From contig CM021323.1 of assembly GCA_010645155.1 (NCBI GenBank), positions 2,410,128-2,474,127 of the forward strand: a DNA stretch of 64,000 bases, read 5' to 3'. Position 1 is the first letter of the stretch. Each line of letters opens with the position of its first letter. Positions 37,324 to 49,364 of this stretch are shown one piece after another. The position numbers and the translations under genes are program-made. The stretch comes from Tigriopus japonicus (taxonomy: Eukaryota > Arthropoda > Copepoda > Harpacticoida > Harpacticidae). The notes below the pieces were generated by a model, which made no database searches, had not been told where the DNA came from, and saw only the letters and a list, made by a program, of their open reading frames with translations.

Positions 37324-38248
37324 CAACTTTACGACGAACTCACAGATTCTAAAATACCACTTGAGGAAACCATATTTGTGAGCTTACACTCGATTTGAGA
37401 CGGAGGAAACCGTCTCATTCAGTGTCTCGGGACTTTTTTTGTCTCTGAGAAACAGAGCTTGATAAATAACTCGTGTCAGTTGTGAGTACTCATTGATCAA
37501 TCAGTTGGTTCTCTAGGATTTAAAGGAATTCAGGATTAGAACCCTGCTATTTCCTGCCACTTAACAAATCTTAGGTTGAAGCAGAAGCGTTTGTGGGACA
37601 ACCGAAGCTTCAGCAGCATTGTCTTTATTGTTGGCAGTTCATCTCAAGACCATTTGTATAGAAGATGACTGGCTTGAGGGCAAAACAAGGGCTGAGGTTG
37701 GTCGTTTTCAAAGAACATCCAGGAGAAGAAGAAGATGATGAATTTAACTTTCATCAACAATGCAACTCCAATCTAAAACTAAGCTTTTCAAAACAGCTAT
37801 ATCATTGGCTTTTATTGATAAGCCAGTTGTTTGACTGATTTATTTTGAGACCAAACTCATCAATCTTTGATGACGAGTAAAGGAGAACCAAACCCTGTTG
37901 TTGGTGTATTTCGAATGTGCCAAAGATATATTTTGATGCCTGCAGTAGTGCCAATTGAGACTTATCAAATCAGTAATAATGTATTTACCCATATAAAAGC
38001 CATTGAGGTTAGAACGTTGTTGAATATTCATGCAAAATACCGATACACAAGCCACATGTCTTTCACGTAAGATCAAAGCAAAGCTTTTATGGATATTCGG
38101 TATTTACATAAATTTTCATTTTGAAGAAAGTCCATGCGAACACGAACTATACATTTTTAAAGTAACTGTAGAAGGAACCGTACATTGAAAATATCGGTCT
38201 AAAATTCGACAAATACTATGTCACCGGTTTGCTGTGGAAATGCTAAAC
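37324..38248. other. Intergenic, nothing recognised
   Basis: Two overlapping frames on opposite strands near 37840-38076 are unsupported. Confidence 0.4.
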
Positions 38249-38488
38249 CAGGGGTCGGCAACCTCTTTTGAGTCAAGGCCCAAGAAATTGGATTCGTGTT
38301 GTCAGGGGCTCCGCAAAAGCAGACGTTGGTAGTAGGTTCAGGGTCCCATATATTAGCGATCAGAGAGCTTTGGGCCCACGAGTGCAGTACTATGGATGGC
38401 TAGTGGGCCCACTATTTTGGACTTTCCCCATAGACCCTGAGCCCACCAACGACCATCCTTAAGCTCACAAGTTGCTGCGACCCCGGTG
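38249..38488. mobile_element. Small hAT-like non-autonomous element
   Basis: It starts CAGGGGTCGGCAACCTC, a common hAT terminus, and ends with GTTGCTGCGACCCCGGTG, the approximate complement. Flanks GCTAAAC and GTTAAAC look like a worn target duplication. The interior is itself an imperfect palindrome (CGTTGGT...TCAGGGTC against GACCCTGAGCCCACCAACG). Confidence 0.6.
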
Positions 38489-39772
38489 TTAAACGGATGC
38501 GTCATTCACTTTGGTTAAAGTACTCGTACTTTGCAAGAACTGTGCAAATGCTTTTGAAAATAATTCTCAAAACTCAAGGATTACATAATTTAGATTTATT
38601 TCAGGAGCAGAAACACACGTCTGCCCTTCGAAGGGCTTCAGTTGTGGCAATGGTTGAAATGTTTAGTACTCTCTGAAAAGAATGCTACGATGTTAAAAAA
38701 GAACACTTTTGCTAAATAGCGACCGCATTATTTCATTAGTCATAAAAACCAACCTCCTTTCTTCATTGGCTGGTTGGTATTTTCAAGCATTGTAGGTGAT
38801 GGCGAACGTTGTTTGAACATCATTAGTGCTACGATTGCATAACTTTTTCAAAGGCAATTAAAAACAGCACCAAACTTTAGCTTCTAATACAAGTCCAATT
38901 ATCAAAATCAACACTGATGATTGTGGACAATGAAGATGTTTCGAAAGATGGCAGAGCATCTCTTTCTTTCTATCTCTCTAATGGCTCTGAAATATTTTGT
39001 TTCGTTATTTTCCTCCTTCGTCAATTAAGCTTCAAATGGACTTATCAGGTCAGTAACTGAAAAGGCAAAGGACGTTGGGGAAAACTTCAAAGCAGAAAAA
39101 AGTAAAAAAGGTTTTAATTTTCATGATGAATGCAAGCTAATATCGTTAGAAGCCATTTGTGTTCGTTCCCTCTAGTCTTCGACCTTTTCCTGATGGACCA
39201 AAAAAGCTCTCATTCAAAATTTCTGTGAGAACTCTGGTTTCGGTTTTGGCAAGTCTGCAGATTTTATGGTCTCCAAAAGTTTGCACTTTTGTGTTTGTTT
39301 TATCGCCAGGTCCTTTTGGTTTTGGTTTCAAACTCTTTCAGTCGAAACTTTCGAAGTCTGTTTAAGGGGACATAAATGGTCAATCACTTCATTGAATTTT
39401 TATTCTTCTAAAAATGAAATCAAACCAAGCTGTCATAAGCTTGACCACGTATGATTATTGGCGATGGACCAAAAAGGCTCGTGACCTAAACCGAAAGTTT
39501 CGACTATAAAAGGGCTTAACTGAAACCGGATCTGAAACCGGAAGCAGATGACTACAAAATTAAAAACAGTTCATGCATATTGTACATTCATATCAAAATA
39601 AGCACATATTTTAAAAAAATCGAAAAGTTTCGGATTTTTTTCTTCGATATTGCCGTCAAATTCCATTCTTCATGGTGCATATCTATTTTCTCTTGCAATT
39701 AATGATTTTTGTTAATTAAGTTCTGTAAATAAAGAAAACATGACCGCTTAAATTCAAAAAAAATAAATAAAT
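38489..39772. other. Intergenic, nothing recognised
   Basis: An AGTCGAAACTTTCG block and its inverse occur at about 39342 and 39500. There is no coding support. Confidence 0.4.
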
Positions 39773-40165
39773 TTAAAAAAACACAAAAACAAAAAAGGAA
39801 GTGCTTATCAAGATACGCACTTTCTTTAGCGTGAGCGAAATTGCAGGCACAAATTTGCTATTTTTTGTTGTCTGCGCCCATAGGTCCGTTATTATACATT
39901 TCATGAACAAATTGATTAAACGTAAATTGCAGATGACAGACACTGGTTCATTCTTTCTCAATATGACAATTTTGACCCTGTTCACTGCCTCCAACCTTGC
40001 CTTGAAACTCTTGGCAGCCTTCTTGAAGTCCCTTGGGCAAATGGAGGCCTTTTGACACGTAATGGAGGCCTTCATGCCCACCACATTTGATGGATACTGA
40101 CTACGTACATAACGCCCTGCCAGTAGTAGCCATGTAAGTTGAGCTCGGGAGTGTAAGGAGGCCAT
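39773..40165 (-). CDS. Unassigned 130-residue ORF
   Basis: ATG at 40165 opens a frame rich in Lys and Leu that ends in a Phe/Val run produced by an A-rich tract. A short tandem motif (AGGCCTCCATT twice) lies inside it. It could be exonic or a 3-prime region of the upstream minus-strand ORF, to which a possible 90-base intron would join it in a different frame. No family is recognised. Confidence 0.2.
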   Translation of the reverse strand: MASLHSRAQLTWLLLAGRYVRSQYPSNVVGMKASITCQKASICPRDFKKAAKSFKARLEAVNRVKIVILRKNEPVSVICNLRLINLFMKCIITDLWAQTTKNSKFVPAISLTLKKVRILISTSFFVFVFF

Positions 40166-40256
40166 GAATCATTTCCTTAAAATCCAAGATTTGCTGTGAG
40201 ATACTAATGAATCTTGATGAAACTTGTGAATAAAAAAAGAGTCGCTTGATGTTGCC

Positions 40257-40511
40257 TTAGTTCTTTAGTACTTCCCCTAACTCTCTGATTCCCCTGCTGA
40301 TGCTCATGATGGATGTGGCCAGCTCCTTAGTCATCGATTTGGTCGCGCAAACAACCGCCTTCGTCTTGATTTTGATCAAATTGTTCTCAATGTGTTTGCT
40401 TTTTGGTCTGCCACCCCTTATTTGTATGACGGGGGCCTCTGTCTCGTCATAGGGCCTCTGTCTCGTCAAAGGGCCTCTTGATCTTGTGCGCGGTCCCCTT
40501 GTTGAAGCCAT
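40257..40511 (-). CDS. Small basic ORF, unknown
   Basis: An 84-residue frame begins with ATG at 40511 (MASTRGPRTRSRG) and ends at TAA. The first half is Arg-rich; the second half (SMTKELATSIMSISRGIRELGEV) could form a helix. A 19-base tandem duplication (GGCCCTNTGACGAGACAGA twice) lies in the N-terminal part; its length is not a multiple of three, so it shifted one side of the frame when it arose. A GTACTA near the end could be a donor, with an acceptor CTCACAG about 90 bases on. Function unknown. Confidence 0.3.
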   Translation of the reverse strand: MASTRGPRTRSRGPLTRQRPYDETEAPVIQIRGGRPKSKHIENNLIKIKTKAVVCATKSMTKELATSIMSISRGIRELGEVLKN

Positions 40512-40559
40512 AGTTTGACGAAACGGCGGTGGCTGTAATGACTTTTGTACTATGCACAT

Positions 40560-41282
40560 TTATTACAATTACTTTTGCTAAATCAGATCTTTCTTTTTTG
40601 GTTAAAAAAACATGAACTTCATTCCATGAGAGGACCTTTCTCCATTGAAAGGCTCCAATTTGAAATTTCTCTAAAATGTAGAAGGTTTGTTATTTAATTT
40701 TTTTTTGTATTTTGTAAGGAAGAAAAATGGTCGAAAAATCAGTCGATAGCTTTTCAGAGGGATGATTTGCTGTTACAGACATTGAGAGTGATGAAAATCA
40801 GTTGAAAATAATGAGATCTCCAAGCAAGAGATCTTGGACCATGTCCAATTTGAGGGTTCGTTTACGAGGAAGTTCTGCATTTATTTACCATGGAATTAGC
40901 GATACTATCAGTTCAAGTTAGAAGATCTGAAAGTCATTTGAAGCTTTCAACCTACTGACAAAGAAAACCAATGTGACGAAAGCAAAAAAAAAAATATTGT
41001 CTTAAATAACCTCTAAGAACCAAGATGTTTAAATATTTTTGTTAAAACAATCACGTAGCAAATTTGGAACGTAACAACTTTATTGGGGCCCTTGTCTAGC
41101 CCTCAAATGGGCTCAGTTTCGTGTTCGTTAGCCCTCGAAGAAGCTAGTAACAGTGTAAGGCTACGTACAGGGTTAGATATCTTTACTCGTGAAGGCTTGA
41201 GTCGTAAATTACGTGGTTCCAGATCTTTGAACATCAGCTCCTAAGGTACTTTAATTTTTAATCATGCCAGAAAAAAGCTTTT
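40560..41282. other. Intergenic, nothing recognised
   Basis: AT-rich sequence with a poly-A tract near 40985 and no credible ORF. Confidence 0.4.
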
Positions 41283-41290
41283 GTGATGAG

Positions 41291-42332
41291 TAGGGACGGG
41301 CAGAAAGTGCAAATAATCTTACCCTTTTAGTTACCAAAAGTTGCAAAAAAATGTGCCCAAAAGTGCAAAACAAAGTGCAGAAAAATGTTGAAAGTGCAAA
41401 TAAATGAAAAAAAAAGAGCAAATAAATGTCGAAAAAAGAGCAAATAAGTGTCAAAAAAGAGCAAATAACTTGCATTTGGACTTAAAACGTCATTCATGGA
41501 GTACCCACGGCTCCTAATTGAGCAGAAGTCATTTACAAGTTCTAAAGACATTTGAGACTAGTTTGAGGTGAAGAGACAATGCCGCACAAGTAATAGAGTT
41601 CTATTAATTAGGTCACTAGCAAAAAGGATATAAAGTCCCTTAAAATATACCAGAAAACAACCTTCTGAATTTTTAATTCCTAAGGTGGTCTCGTGGATGT
41701 ATGTACCTAAAATATTGTCGAAATATATTTAACAATTGTTTTATATGGCTTTACATCACTCATCAATTGTTCTCAAATACTTTTGGAACTTAAAAGTCAT
41801 ATCTCCAAGTCAATTAAACAATGTGTACTGCTACATTGATGTATCCTTAGCTTGATGATTTTAAGTTGATAACGGCCTTTTTTATAAATAGCGATCTTTG
41901 TAGGCAGCAAACATAATTCCGCAATCTATATTGTTTGTAGATCCTTCCATTACCATAACATGAGTTTCTTTAGGTTTGCTATTTGTTGGTTGCATGCAAT
42001 GAGATTCTTTGGTCTAATCTTTAGTTTAGTAAACAGGATGTTAGTTATAGTTAAAGCCAAGATGGAAAATAAAGTGTGAGGTTTGCGTCTGAAATGCACA
42101 TATTTCTTCAAGGTGCTAAGAATGGTTGATTGTAAATGCAAGCTTTTTCGACTAGTTCAAAATTTGATCTTGAAACTAAAAATCCTTTCAAAAGCCACTA
42201 CATTTTCTTAACAATTTGTCAATTTTGTCCAAAAACGTAAATAAAAAGTGCAAATAAAGGTGAAAAGTGCAAAAGTGCAGAAAAATGGGTTTATGTTATC
42301 AAAAATCTTTTTACACTATTTGCCCGTCCCTA
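41291..42332. mobile_element. hAT-like non-autonomous element (TAGGGACGGGC family), copy 2
   Basis: The ends TAGGGACGGGCAGAAAGTGC and GCCCGTCCCTA are inverted repeats, and GTGATGAG flanks both sides (41283-41290 and 42333-42340) as a perfect 8-bp duplication. Just inside the left end, short units of the type GAGCAAATAA and AAAGTGCAAA recur many times (about 41350-41470), and similar units precede the right end (about 42240-42285). Subterminal repeats of this kind bind transposase in known hAT elements. There is no transposase frame. Confidence 0.92.
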
Positions 42333-42340
42333 GTGATGAG

Positions 42341-43439
42341 AAAGGCTACACTTCTTTGTAATGATTGCAAAGTATTCCAATTGATCCCAAATATTAAAGG
42401 ATACATGAATTTCAAAATCAACATGTGAAAGATTTTTCAGATATGTAATTAATGAACACTGATGATACTGCACTCGAAGTTGGGCCCACCCCTGTATGTA
42501 CCCCGGCTGTTACATAGAACTCGTATTTGATCAATTGCAAGTGACCAAATTCACATAACAACTTGGACAAATCTTCGTCGTCCTGATACGCTCACATTTC
42601 ATCTGGGAGATTCATCGTTGTTGAATTGATTGCCGCTCACAAACGTTTTTAACCTCAGCCTTGAAAAGCTCCAGAATAGTGATCAGAACGTAACATTCGG
42701 GAACTCAAGCACGAAAATGTGCGTCACAACTGTCCAATTTAATCGTTTAGAATTATTCTTTTTATTCATCAACATGGTGATTATCATCAACAGTAGAAAG
42801 GGATCATTCGGCATCAGAGACTTAAGAGAGATAGCCCAACTGATTAGCCATATAAAATGCTGGCAAATGATGTGACCACCTAAGGAGGATTGCAATACGT
42901 AAATGCTATCAAATGTGCCGATTCTTGGAGTCGTCAGTCAGCTAATTAAATGTTATAGATGTTTTTAACGATGCCCCATCAATCAACGCCATCACGTTGT
43001 TGGATATGCCAAGCCCGAAATGACCCAAAATTGGTTCATTAAAACAATTCTGCTTACCATGGCTTTCCAATTTACAAAAGAGCAAGCAAAACGAAATGAA
43101 ATGAAATGAAACAAATAATCGAAATACGACACTTTGTGTCGGGTAGACTCCTCGCAGAGACTTTTTTACTTAATCTTTCGTATTTCTCTCTTACAGATCA
43201 AGGTCATCAAGATGTGGCTGATGTGATGACAATGACCACCATTGCTCTACTATCAAAGACAAAGACAACTGCAGTAAATAGGGGAAGATGGAGAAGGTGA
43301 AAAAAATGCCCAATTCCTGCCTCGTCAACCGTTAATGGCGATTCTCGGATTACCACGACTCGTAGTACCATCAAGAACCGTTGGTTGGTGTCCGCCCGCC
43401 GCCAGACATCTCGTCACAGACACAACACGTCAAATCTAA
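42341..43439. other. Region upstream of the basic ORF, possible exon
   Basis: A TTTCTCTCTTACAG acceptor at about 43196 is followed by an open stretch ending at a donor-like AGAAG-GTGAAA near 43298. It could be an upstream exon of the 43617-45116 gene, but the joined reading frame is not established. Confidence 0.3.
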
Positions 43440-43616
43440 TGAGTCAAGGTCTGGGAAATACGGAACGACGAAAACCTCATTCACTCCTTCCTTCAAAGAC
43501 ACACATACAAGCATCCTCAGCCCATTTCATCAGCCAAGGGTATTCTCCGTCGCCAAACACGCTTAGCGGGCCAAGTTGCATTACGGCGAGCACCTCAGGC
43601 CTCGAAGTCGACAAAA

Positions 43617-45116
43617 ATGCTTGGCAATAGGCGAACACTACAATCAATTCGAGCCTTTCCATCCGTCAAAGCCCCGGTATCGATTCTAAATCAGGGGAGG
43701 GAAAACCTGAAACGGACCGACAATGACAACAGAGACAACAGATCCTCTCGTCGTGGCAATGATGATGTTGATGATGGCCACATCAACACGGCGAACATCA
43801 AGATGGCGGTTCGATCTCAACCTTCGCGTAGCCAAAAAAGGTTGCCCATTATAAGGGTGAGACAAGCTACAGAGAAGAGAGGATCGCTCCAATTCGATAA
43901 GATCACACACCAATTAATGGAGAAAAAAGTCCTCGGACTTGGAGGAGATTCGTATCTGAAATTCGAAGAATTATCTCGACCACTAAAAGTCAAGCATTTC
44001 GAGCGTACTCCACTCATATTAACACGCAACAACCACAACTCATCATCTGAGAATAAAAAGACCAGGATTACAAGGGCCCATCCTCCCCCAGCACCCCAAT
44101 TCAAACCAAAACCAACACAAGCTGGAGGAAAACAACGGCAAGTGCTTCAACAGCAACAACAACAACAACCATCTCATCTGACGAAAAAACCCCAGAATCC
44201 GAAGGTGCTTAGCAGAACTCGAAAGGTATTTCGCATGCAAACGAACTCCATTTCGAAGAAAAGAGATGACCACGGTCCGAGCCAAAATTTGGGGAAAGGT
44301 ATTTCATCTACCATTGGAAGCAAATCAAGAAAAGACCCCAAACATGGCAAGCCCAAGAAACAAGAGATGAGATTTAAAAACTCACGAAGCCTTAAGTTTG
44401 AGCCCAAACTTGTTAGAGCCAAGAAATATTCTGATCCCATCAGAGCACTCCCAAATACATCATCAGTTCAAAAACGAACTGATGTCAAGGGGTCGAAAAG
44501 GGAGTTTCAATCTCAAAGCAACAAACCCAATGTAAAGTACGCTTTGCGGTCAGACACTCAATTGACAATTAATCCTCCTAGAGGTTCCAAACCTATTGGG
44601 AAAAAAATGGCATTAACCAACTCAAAACACCATGGCATGGCAAAGAAATTTCGGGCTATGCCAAGGGCGAAAGTTGATAGAAGGCCCTTAAGAACGAGCA
44701 AAACGAAGGGTGAGAAAATCAGTTCAATGTCGACGGCGAACGAACGAGGAATCTTGAGAATGAACGTGGATTCTCAGCAAGTATTACCATCAGAAAAGAT
44801 GAGAAAGATCCGACAGCAGCAACAGCAGCAACAGAAACAACAACCACCACCACCACCACCACAACAACAACAACAGAAGCACCTTCAGCAGAGGCAACAA
44901 CTCCTACAAAAGAAAGGAAATCTTTTGAGAAATCCTTCAAACTCCAAGATACCGTCAAATAAAAGAATACATTTTCAATCTCAGTTTCCAGAAACAAAAA
45001 AGATCGGTGATTTGTCATCACCAATTGAAAAAGAACAAGCTCGACGACAAACGGAATGGAAAAAGTTTCGACATGGTACCGCTCAAAGATGGCAATGGAG
45101 AGGCTATATCAAATGA
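43617..45116 (+). CDS. Long basic Gln/Pro-rich protein, unknown
   Basis: The frame gives 499 residues from ATG at 43617 to TGA; it is already open from about 43440, so the real start could be upstream or in an earlier exon. Lys and Arg are abundant throughout and acidic residues few, so the protein would be strongly basic. There are two Gln-rich tracts (about 178-185 and 398-425), the second interrupted by a Pro run (about 412-417), and no predicted membrane segment or globular domain. It is probably disordered and nucleic-acid binding or nuclear; that is inference from composition. The length of the open frame in AT-rich DNA argues that it is coding. The C-terminus EWKKFRHGTAQRWQWRGYIK is the most distinctive part. 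No homolog recognised. Confidence 0.7.
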   Translation: MLGNRRTLQSIRAFPSVKAPVSILNQGRENLKRTDNDNRDNRSSRRGNDDVDDGHINTANIKMAVRSQPSRSQKRLPIIRVRQATEKRGSLQFDKITHQLMEKKVLGLGGDSYLKFEELSRPLKVKHFERTPLILTRNNHNSSSENKKTRITRAHPPPAPQFKPKPTQAGGKQRQVLQQQQQQQPSHLTKKPQNPKVLSRTRKVFRMQTNSISKKRDDHGPSQNLGKGISSTIGSKSRKDPKHGKPKKQEMRFKNSRSLKFEPKLVRAKKYSDPIRALPNTSSVQKRTDVKGSKREFQSQSNKPNVKYALRSDTQLTINPPRGSKPIGKKMALTNSKHHGMAKKFRAMPRAKVDRRPLRTSKTKGEKISSMSTANERGILRMNVDSQQVLPSEKMRKIRQQQQQQQKQQPPPPPPQQQQQKHLQQRQQLLQKKGNLLRNPSNSKIPSNKRIHFQSQFPETKKIGDLSSPIEKEQARRQTEWKKFRHGTAQRWQWRGYIK

Positions 45117-47412
45117 TACTCATTTGACATTTGTTTAGAAAATTTTAGAGTACCTGAACCATTTGAAAGCATGACGTGAAATCACCAATATTAATCCAAT
45201 ATAACATGTCCTTCATTTCTGAAGTGTGTGAGTCGAAACTGTTTCTGTATTTCTGGTTTCAATTATATTAAATTTAATTCTATTAATTTGCCTTAAACCT
45301 CAATTTCTAGAATAATGCAATCCAGGTTTTACCGGTGATTTTTAAACTCTTGTAAAACCAGTTATGGACCTATTTTAGGTCTTTAACGTTTCTCCAAATC
45401 TTTCACCAACTAACATCAATTCATTTTACCGCATATCATAACATTCCACACGCAATCGCAAATGATTTGATTCAATCGATTTTATGTTATTTCGCTAAAC
45501 TTTTGAAAAACATCGAGATAATGCATTGGATGGGCAAGAAATGTTAGGTTTTTAATTGTTTACCACTGAAATGCAAGTGCTTGAAAAAATAAAATGTTAA
45601 TGTTACTTTTGGCAATGTTTCGGATAAATGCGGTCAAAAATGTTCCAAAAAGGATGGACGTTTTCAAGTTAACGTCACCAACTTTAAGATAAAGGCTTTA
45701 CTACCGCCATCTACCGATAGAACAAGTCCTATCTTGAAAAGTAGGTTAAAAAAAGAACAAGTTTGTTAAAATTTTCTTCGCTTTTTGCATAAACTTTGCT
45801 TGATTATGGTGCATGGATAGTTAAGCTTGTATTTGATACCATTTTGATTGTCAGGAAAGCAAATGCATTTCCAGTCTTAAAAACTTTGCACATTTTCTCA
45901 ACTCATAGCTCTATCTAAAAAAAGGGAGTCTAGGAATTAATGTACAACTTCAATTTAATTTTTATTTTTTCCTCTTGACACCCTTAAAAACCCTTAAAAA
46001 CCTGGGAACTACTCGAAACTAACAACTAATAAGGACAAAAATTGTTTGGGTAGCATTGGCACCGTCTAATCACCTAAAGCCCAATCAGCCAATAGATGCC
46101 CGCATCCGGAAATTGATTAAAATAGATGGCGGCCCCAATGTTTACTTGAAAAACACAATTACTAACCCTCCCTTGTCGATGTTGATAGCGGAACTCCAAA
46201 TGGAACTTAAAGAGTTTTCTAATGAATTTTGGCATAGATCATGCCTGAATTACCTCTTTAGTAGTCAGATTTCCATGCCAATTTGAAAGGGATTTTACGA
46301 ATGATTTCAACCAAAAACCATTACAGGTCAATTAAAAGTACTTAGTCAACATTTGAGGCACTTTAGTTTGTCCAAAATTGATGAATGACCGTTATAATCT
46401 TCAAAAATATGTGTATCATGGGAACTACGAGCTGTTGCCGCATGAAATCCACTAGATGGCGCACTTTATGACCGTACTCTGCTCTAGTCGATATGACAGG
46501 CCTTTGCAAGTATTCTACACTGACACTAAATAAATTTTGAGTATCTAAACAAATGAAGACTATTTTGATGGCAATATGTCTCTTATTTTTACTAAAGACT
46601 TTTCAACTTCTAAAAAAGTGACAAATAGGAGTTATGCCATTCATGACAAGAAATAAATGACCTTACTAATGCCCAAATTTTTATGATGTTCATCATCTGA
46701 AAACTAGCCTCTCAGGTCTGAAATGTTATATTTACGCCAGTGTTCCTCTTTAATATAATGTTGACCTCATTTGTCACTCAAAACAGATTGCATTGCTTCC
46801 GAGTTTTAAAAATATGTTTGGAAAAGGAGGGTGCGTGATTTTACTGGGGAAAAATAGCGATAAATAACTAAACTTGTTCACTTGCCTATACTTTATTCTC
46901 TTATCTTTTTCATTCTAATTATTGTTCATTAAAAAATGCATCAGTTGTTAATGTATGCACATCATATTAGACTAAATTATTTTATTTGCAAAATATATAA
47001 GGAAAATGAAAGTTTTTGACTACATTCGATGATTTTAATTTTGGTTGTTTTCGTCTAATCAGGCAGTGTTTTGTATTTTTCTTCAAATTATCCCTTTAAC
47101 GGCTGTATTTTTGTTTACCTTGTACTGTCGTTTGACTTACAATTAGACATGCTCAAAGGTTGCTTTAAGTTAAAGTCTTTCTTCAAGTGAACGTTAGAAA
47201 TCATAATGCTGCATGGTGGTAAAACTGCCGTTGGCTGTGCTGAGTTGCTCAGTCCATTTTGGGGGATCCACGTTTTTCACATTTAAGCGTCTAACTCCCT
47301 TGGTCCTTGGAGACGATCTATATTTTGATACCTCTGCTTTCACCTGGTTAATAATATGCTCAGTTTATTTGCTAAAAACTGAAAAGCATAAAATTATAAA
47401 AGAAATATAAAA
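45117..47412. other. Downstream of the basic ORF, AT-rich
   Basis: An AATAAA at 45588-45593 could serve the preceding gene. A 77-residue frame at 46056-46286 opens with TTG only and is varied in composition but unassigned. Nothing else is recognised. Confidence 0.4.
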
Positions 47413-47420
47413 AAATTCTG

Positions 47421-47891
47421 TGTAATGGTGACGATGTGAGGTCCGGTTGAAAGAACAGGAAAGCAGCGTTGCCAGATATTTCCAAATCAATAGTTCAAGT
47501 CATAAAATGGCAAATGGCATGGATAACACTTCTCATTTAAAACTTGTTTTACTTTCAAAACAGAAACAAAACATCTTTAGCTATTGCCTTTATTAATATT
47601 CTTGATTACCAGATTCTTCATTTCCAGATTCCAAATTATCAATTCGAATTTTCAATCTCACATTCATTCATTAGAGAATGATTCTTTCTCTAGAAGGTCA
47701 GAATTGCTTTAAATCATTACTTTTGGTTTCCAAACTTGTTAGCTCAAGCACCAATCATGCGCGTTACACAATTTGTTTCTGTCAAACCAAATCTGGCCTT
47801 TTTCTTGATGTTCATTGGCATGACTGGTTCGAAAAAAATCTGGCAACGCTAGTTCACTCTTTCGGCCGGACCTCACATCGTCACCATTACC
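47421..47891. mobile_element. 450-bp-type DNA transposon, copy 2
   Basis: It shares ends and interior with 3212-3661 in opposite orientation: TGTAATGGTGACGATGTGAG at the left, CATCGTCACCATTACC at the right, and internal TTGCCAGATATTT and CAAATGGCA blocks matching the complement of the other copy. Flanks AAATTCTG and CATTTCTG may be a worn 8-bp duplication. The 82-residue frame within is not a gene. Confidence 0.85.
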
Positions 47892-47899
47892 CATTTCTG

Positions 47900-49049
47900 T
47901 TCATGGTAAACATTTTAAAATATTGATATGATTCTTTTGAGTTCAATGTAGAAATCAGTTTCTTTAAATAATTGTTTTAATCATTGTCAAGTCACCACAC
48001 AAGTTGAGGTGCTTTGTGGATCCATATAACAATAACACTAATAAAGTTTTGGTTTTCGGGTTTTTTGGGGGAGTTCATACAAACATTGCATTTTTGACCT
48101 CATTAAGAACTTACAGGAAGAATGCGTCGTTGGGAATGAAGCCGCCACACATGCTTGCTGGAATGAGGGCAGGATCTCTCCTTCAATGGTCCTCCTTAGA
48201 TCCTCAAATGATTGGGCCATTCACATGGAATAGAAGAAGCCATAAATGATAGGCCATTCGGACCATGGTGCTCGTTTTGATTGCCACGTTGCCTTTTAGC
48301 CCAATGAGCTGGAATGTAACAATAGTAACGTACTAACTCTGGATTAGAGCTTTTACCATTTCAACATCACACATAAGTGTGAAAATATTATCACCAGGGC
48401 CATCAAGTTTTGGCAAGTTTTGCCATCCTTTTTCCAAATTACTCTCAAGGGAAAACTAGCAATGTCAAGAGATTTTTTTTCCTAATTTTGCAATTTTGGA
48501 GACAAATTGCAGGCTTTTGCAATTACATTACAATTTACAAGTATCTGGTGGCCCCAAAGATAAACTGAATTGAAAATTTAGCTGATTGTGGCAACTATAA
48601 TATTCACCTATTATGTCGGCGTGTTTCCTACTTTGATTTTGACTCATGAACTGACCTTTTTCCCCCGAAAAAGTCAACAAAAAAAAAAAAGATTTCCTAC
48701 ATTTTTTTGAAATTTTCCCCTTTTTTGTTATTTTGGACAAAACTTGAAGATTTCACATTTACATTAGCAATGTATTTTTTAACTATGTGGTGGCCCTCAT
48801 TATCACAAAACTTTTAGGTCTATAACAAAAATGCATTTTGAGACAAATACGTTAGTTTTGGCTAGGATTAACAAGCTTTTTAAGAAATGTCCTGTATTTA
48901 AGCCTATGTATATGTTATACATGTAATGAATATGTTAAGTATTATTTAAGCCGAAGAATTGCAAAATGTCAATTGCCAAGAGAACGGCCTTTAAGTCAAT
49001 ACCATCAAGACGAAGGCCATGGGTTCCGAAAAGGTTGTCTGCTATCCAC
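47900..49049. other. Intergenic, nothing recognised
   Basis: T-rich sequence; short frames on both strands lack support. Confidence 0.4.
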
Positions 49050-49364
49050 CTCTTGGCCTTTTTCTACCTGCACTTTATTTCGGGGTTGCGTGATAAAAAT
49101 CTTTGATATTGCATCCATGTGGTTCAGGTGCAAAAACTAATCAGCCATTTCTGATTTTTTGGAGTAGTACGTAGAAAAAAAAATTTGATATTTGTTTTTC
49201 TGGAAACTTCTCATATTGGCAAGGGCTTAAAGGCCAATTGTCTTTAGGTCAGATGTTTTGTGTATTCCAAGGTGTGCTAGCAAAGTTGACTTCAAGGCAA
49301 CTTCAAGTCAGTTTCAGCCGTTTTGTTGATAGCATAAGCTTTCTTGAATCAGAAGTACACCAAG

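Noticed and set aside
37504..37585. Second tRNA-like segment with GGTTCTAATCC
   Set aside because: Apart from the B-box resemblance no stems form, so it is too weak to annotate.
44719..45024. Val-rich minus-strand frame
   Set aside because: It is the antisense of the Gln/Pro codon repeats of the 43617-45116 gene.
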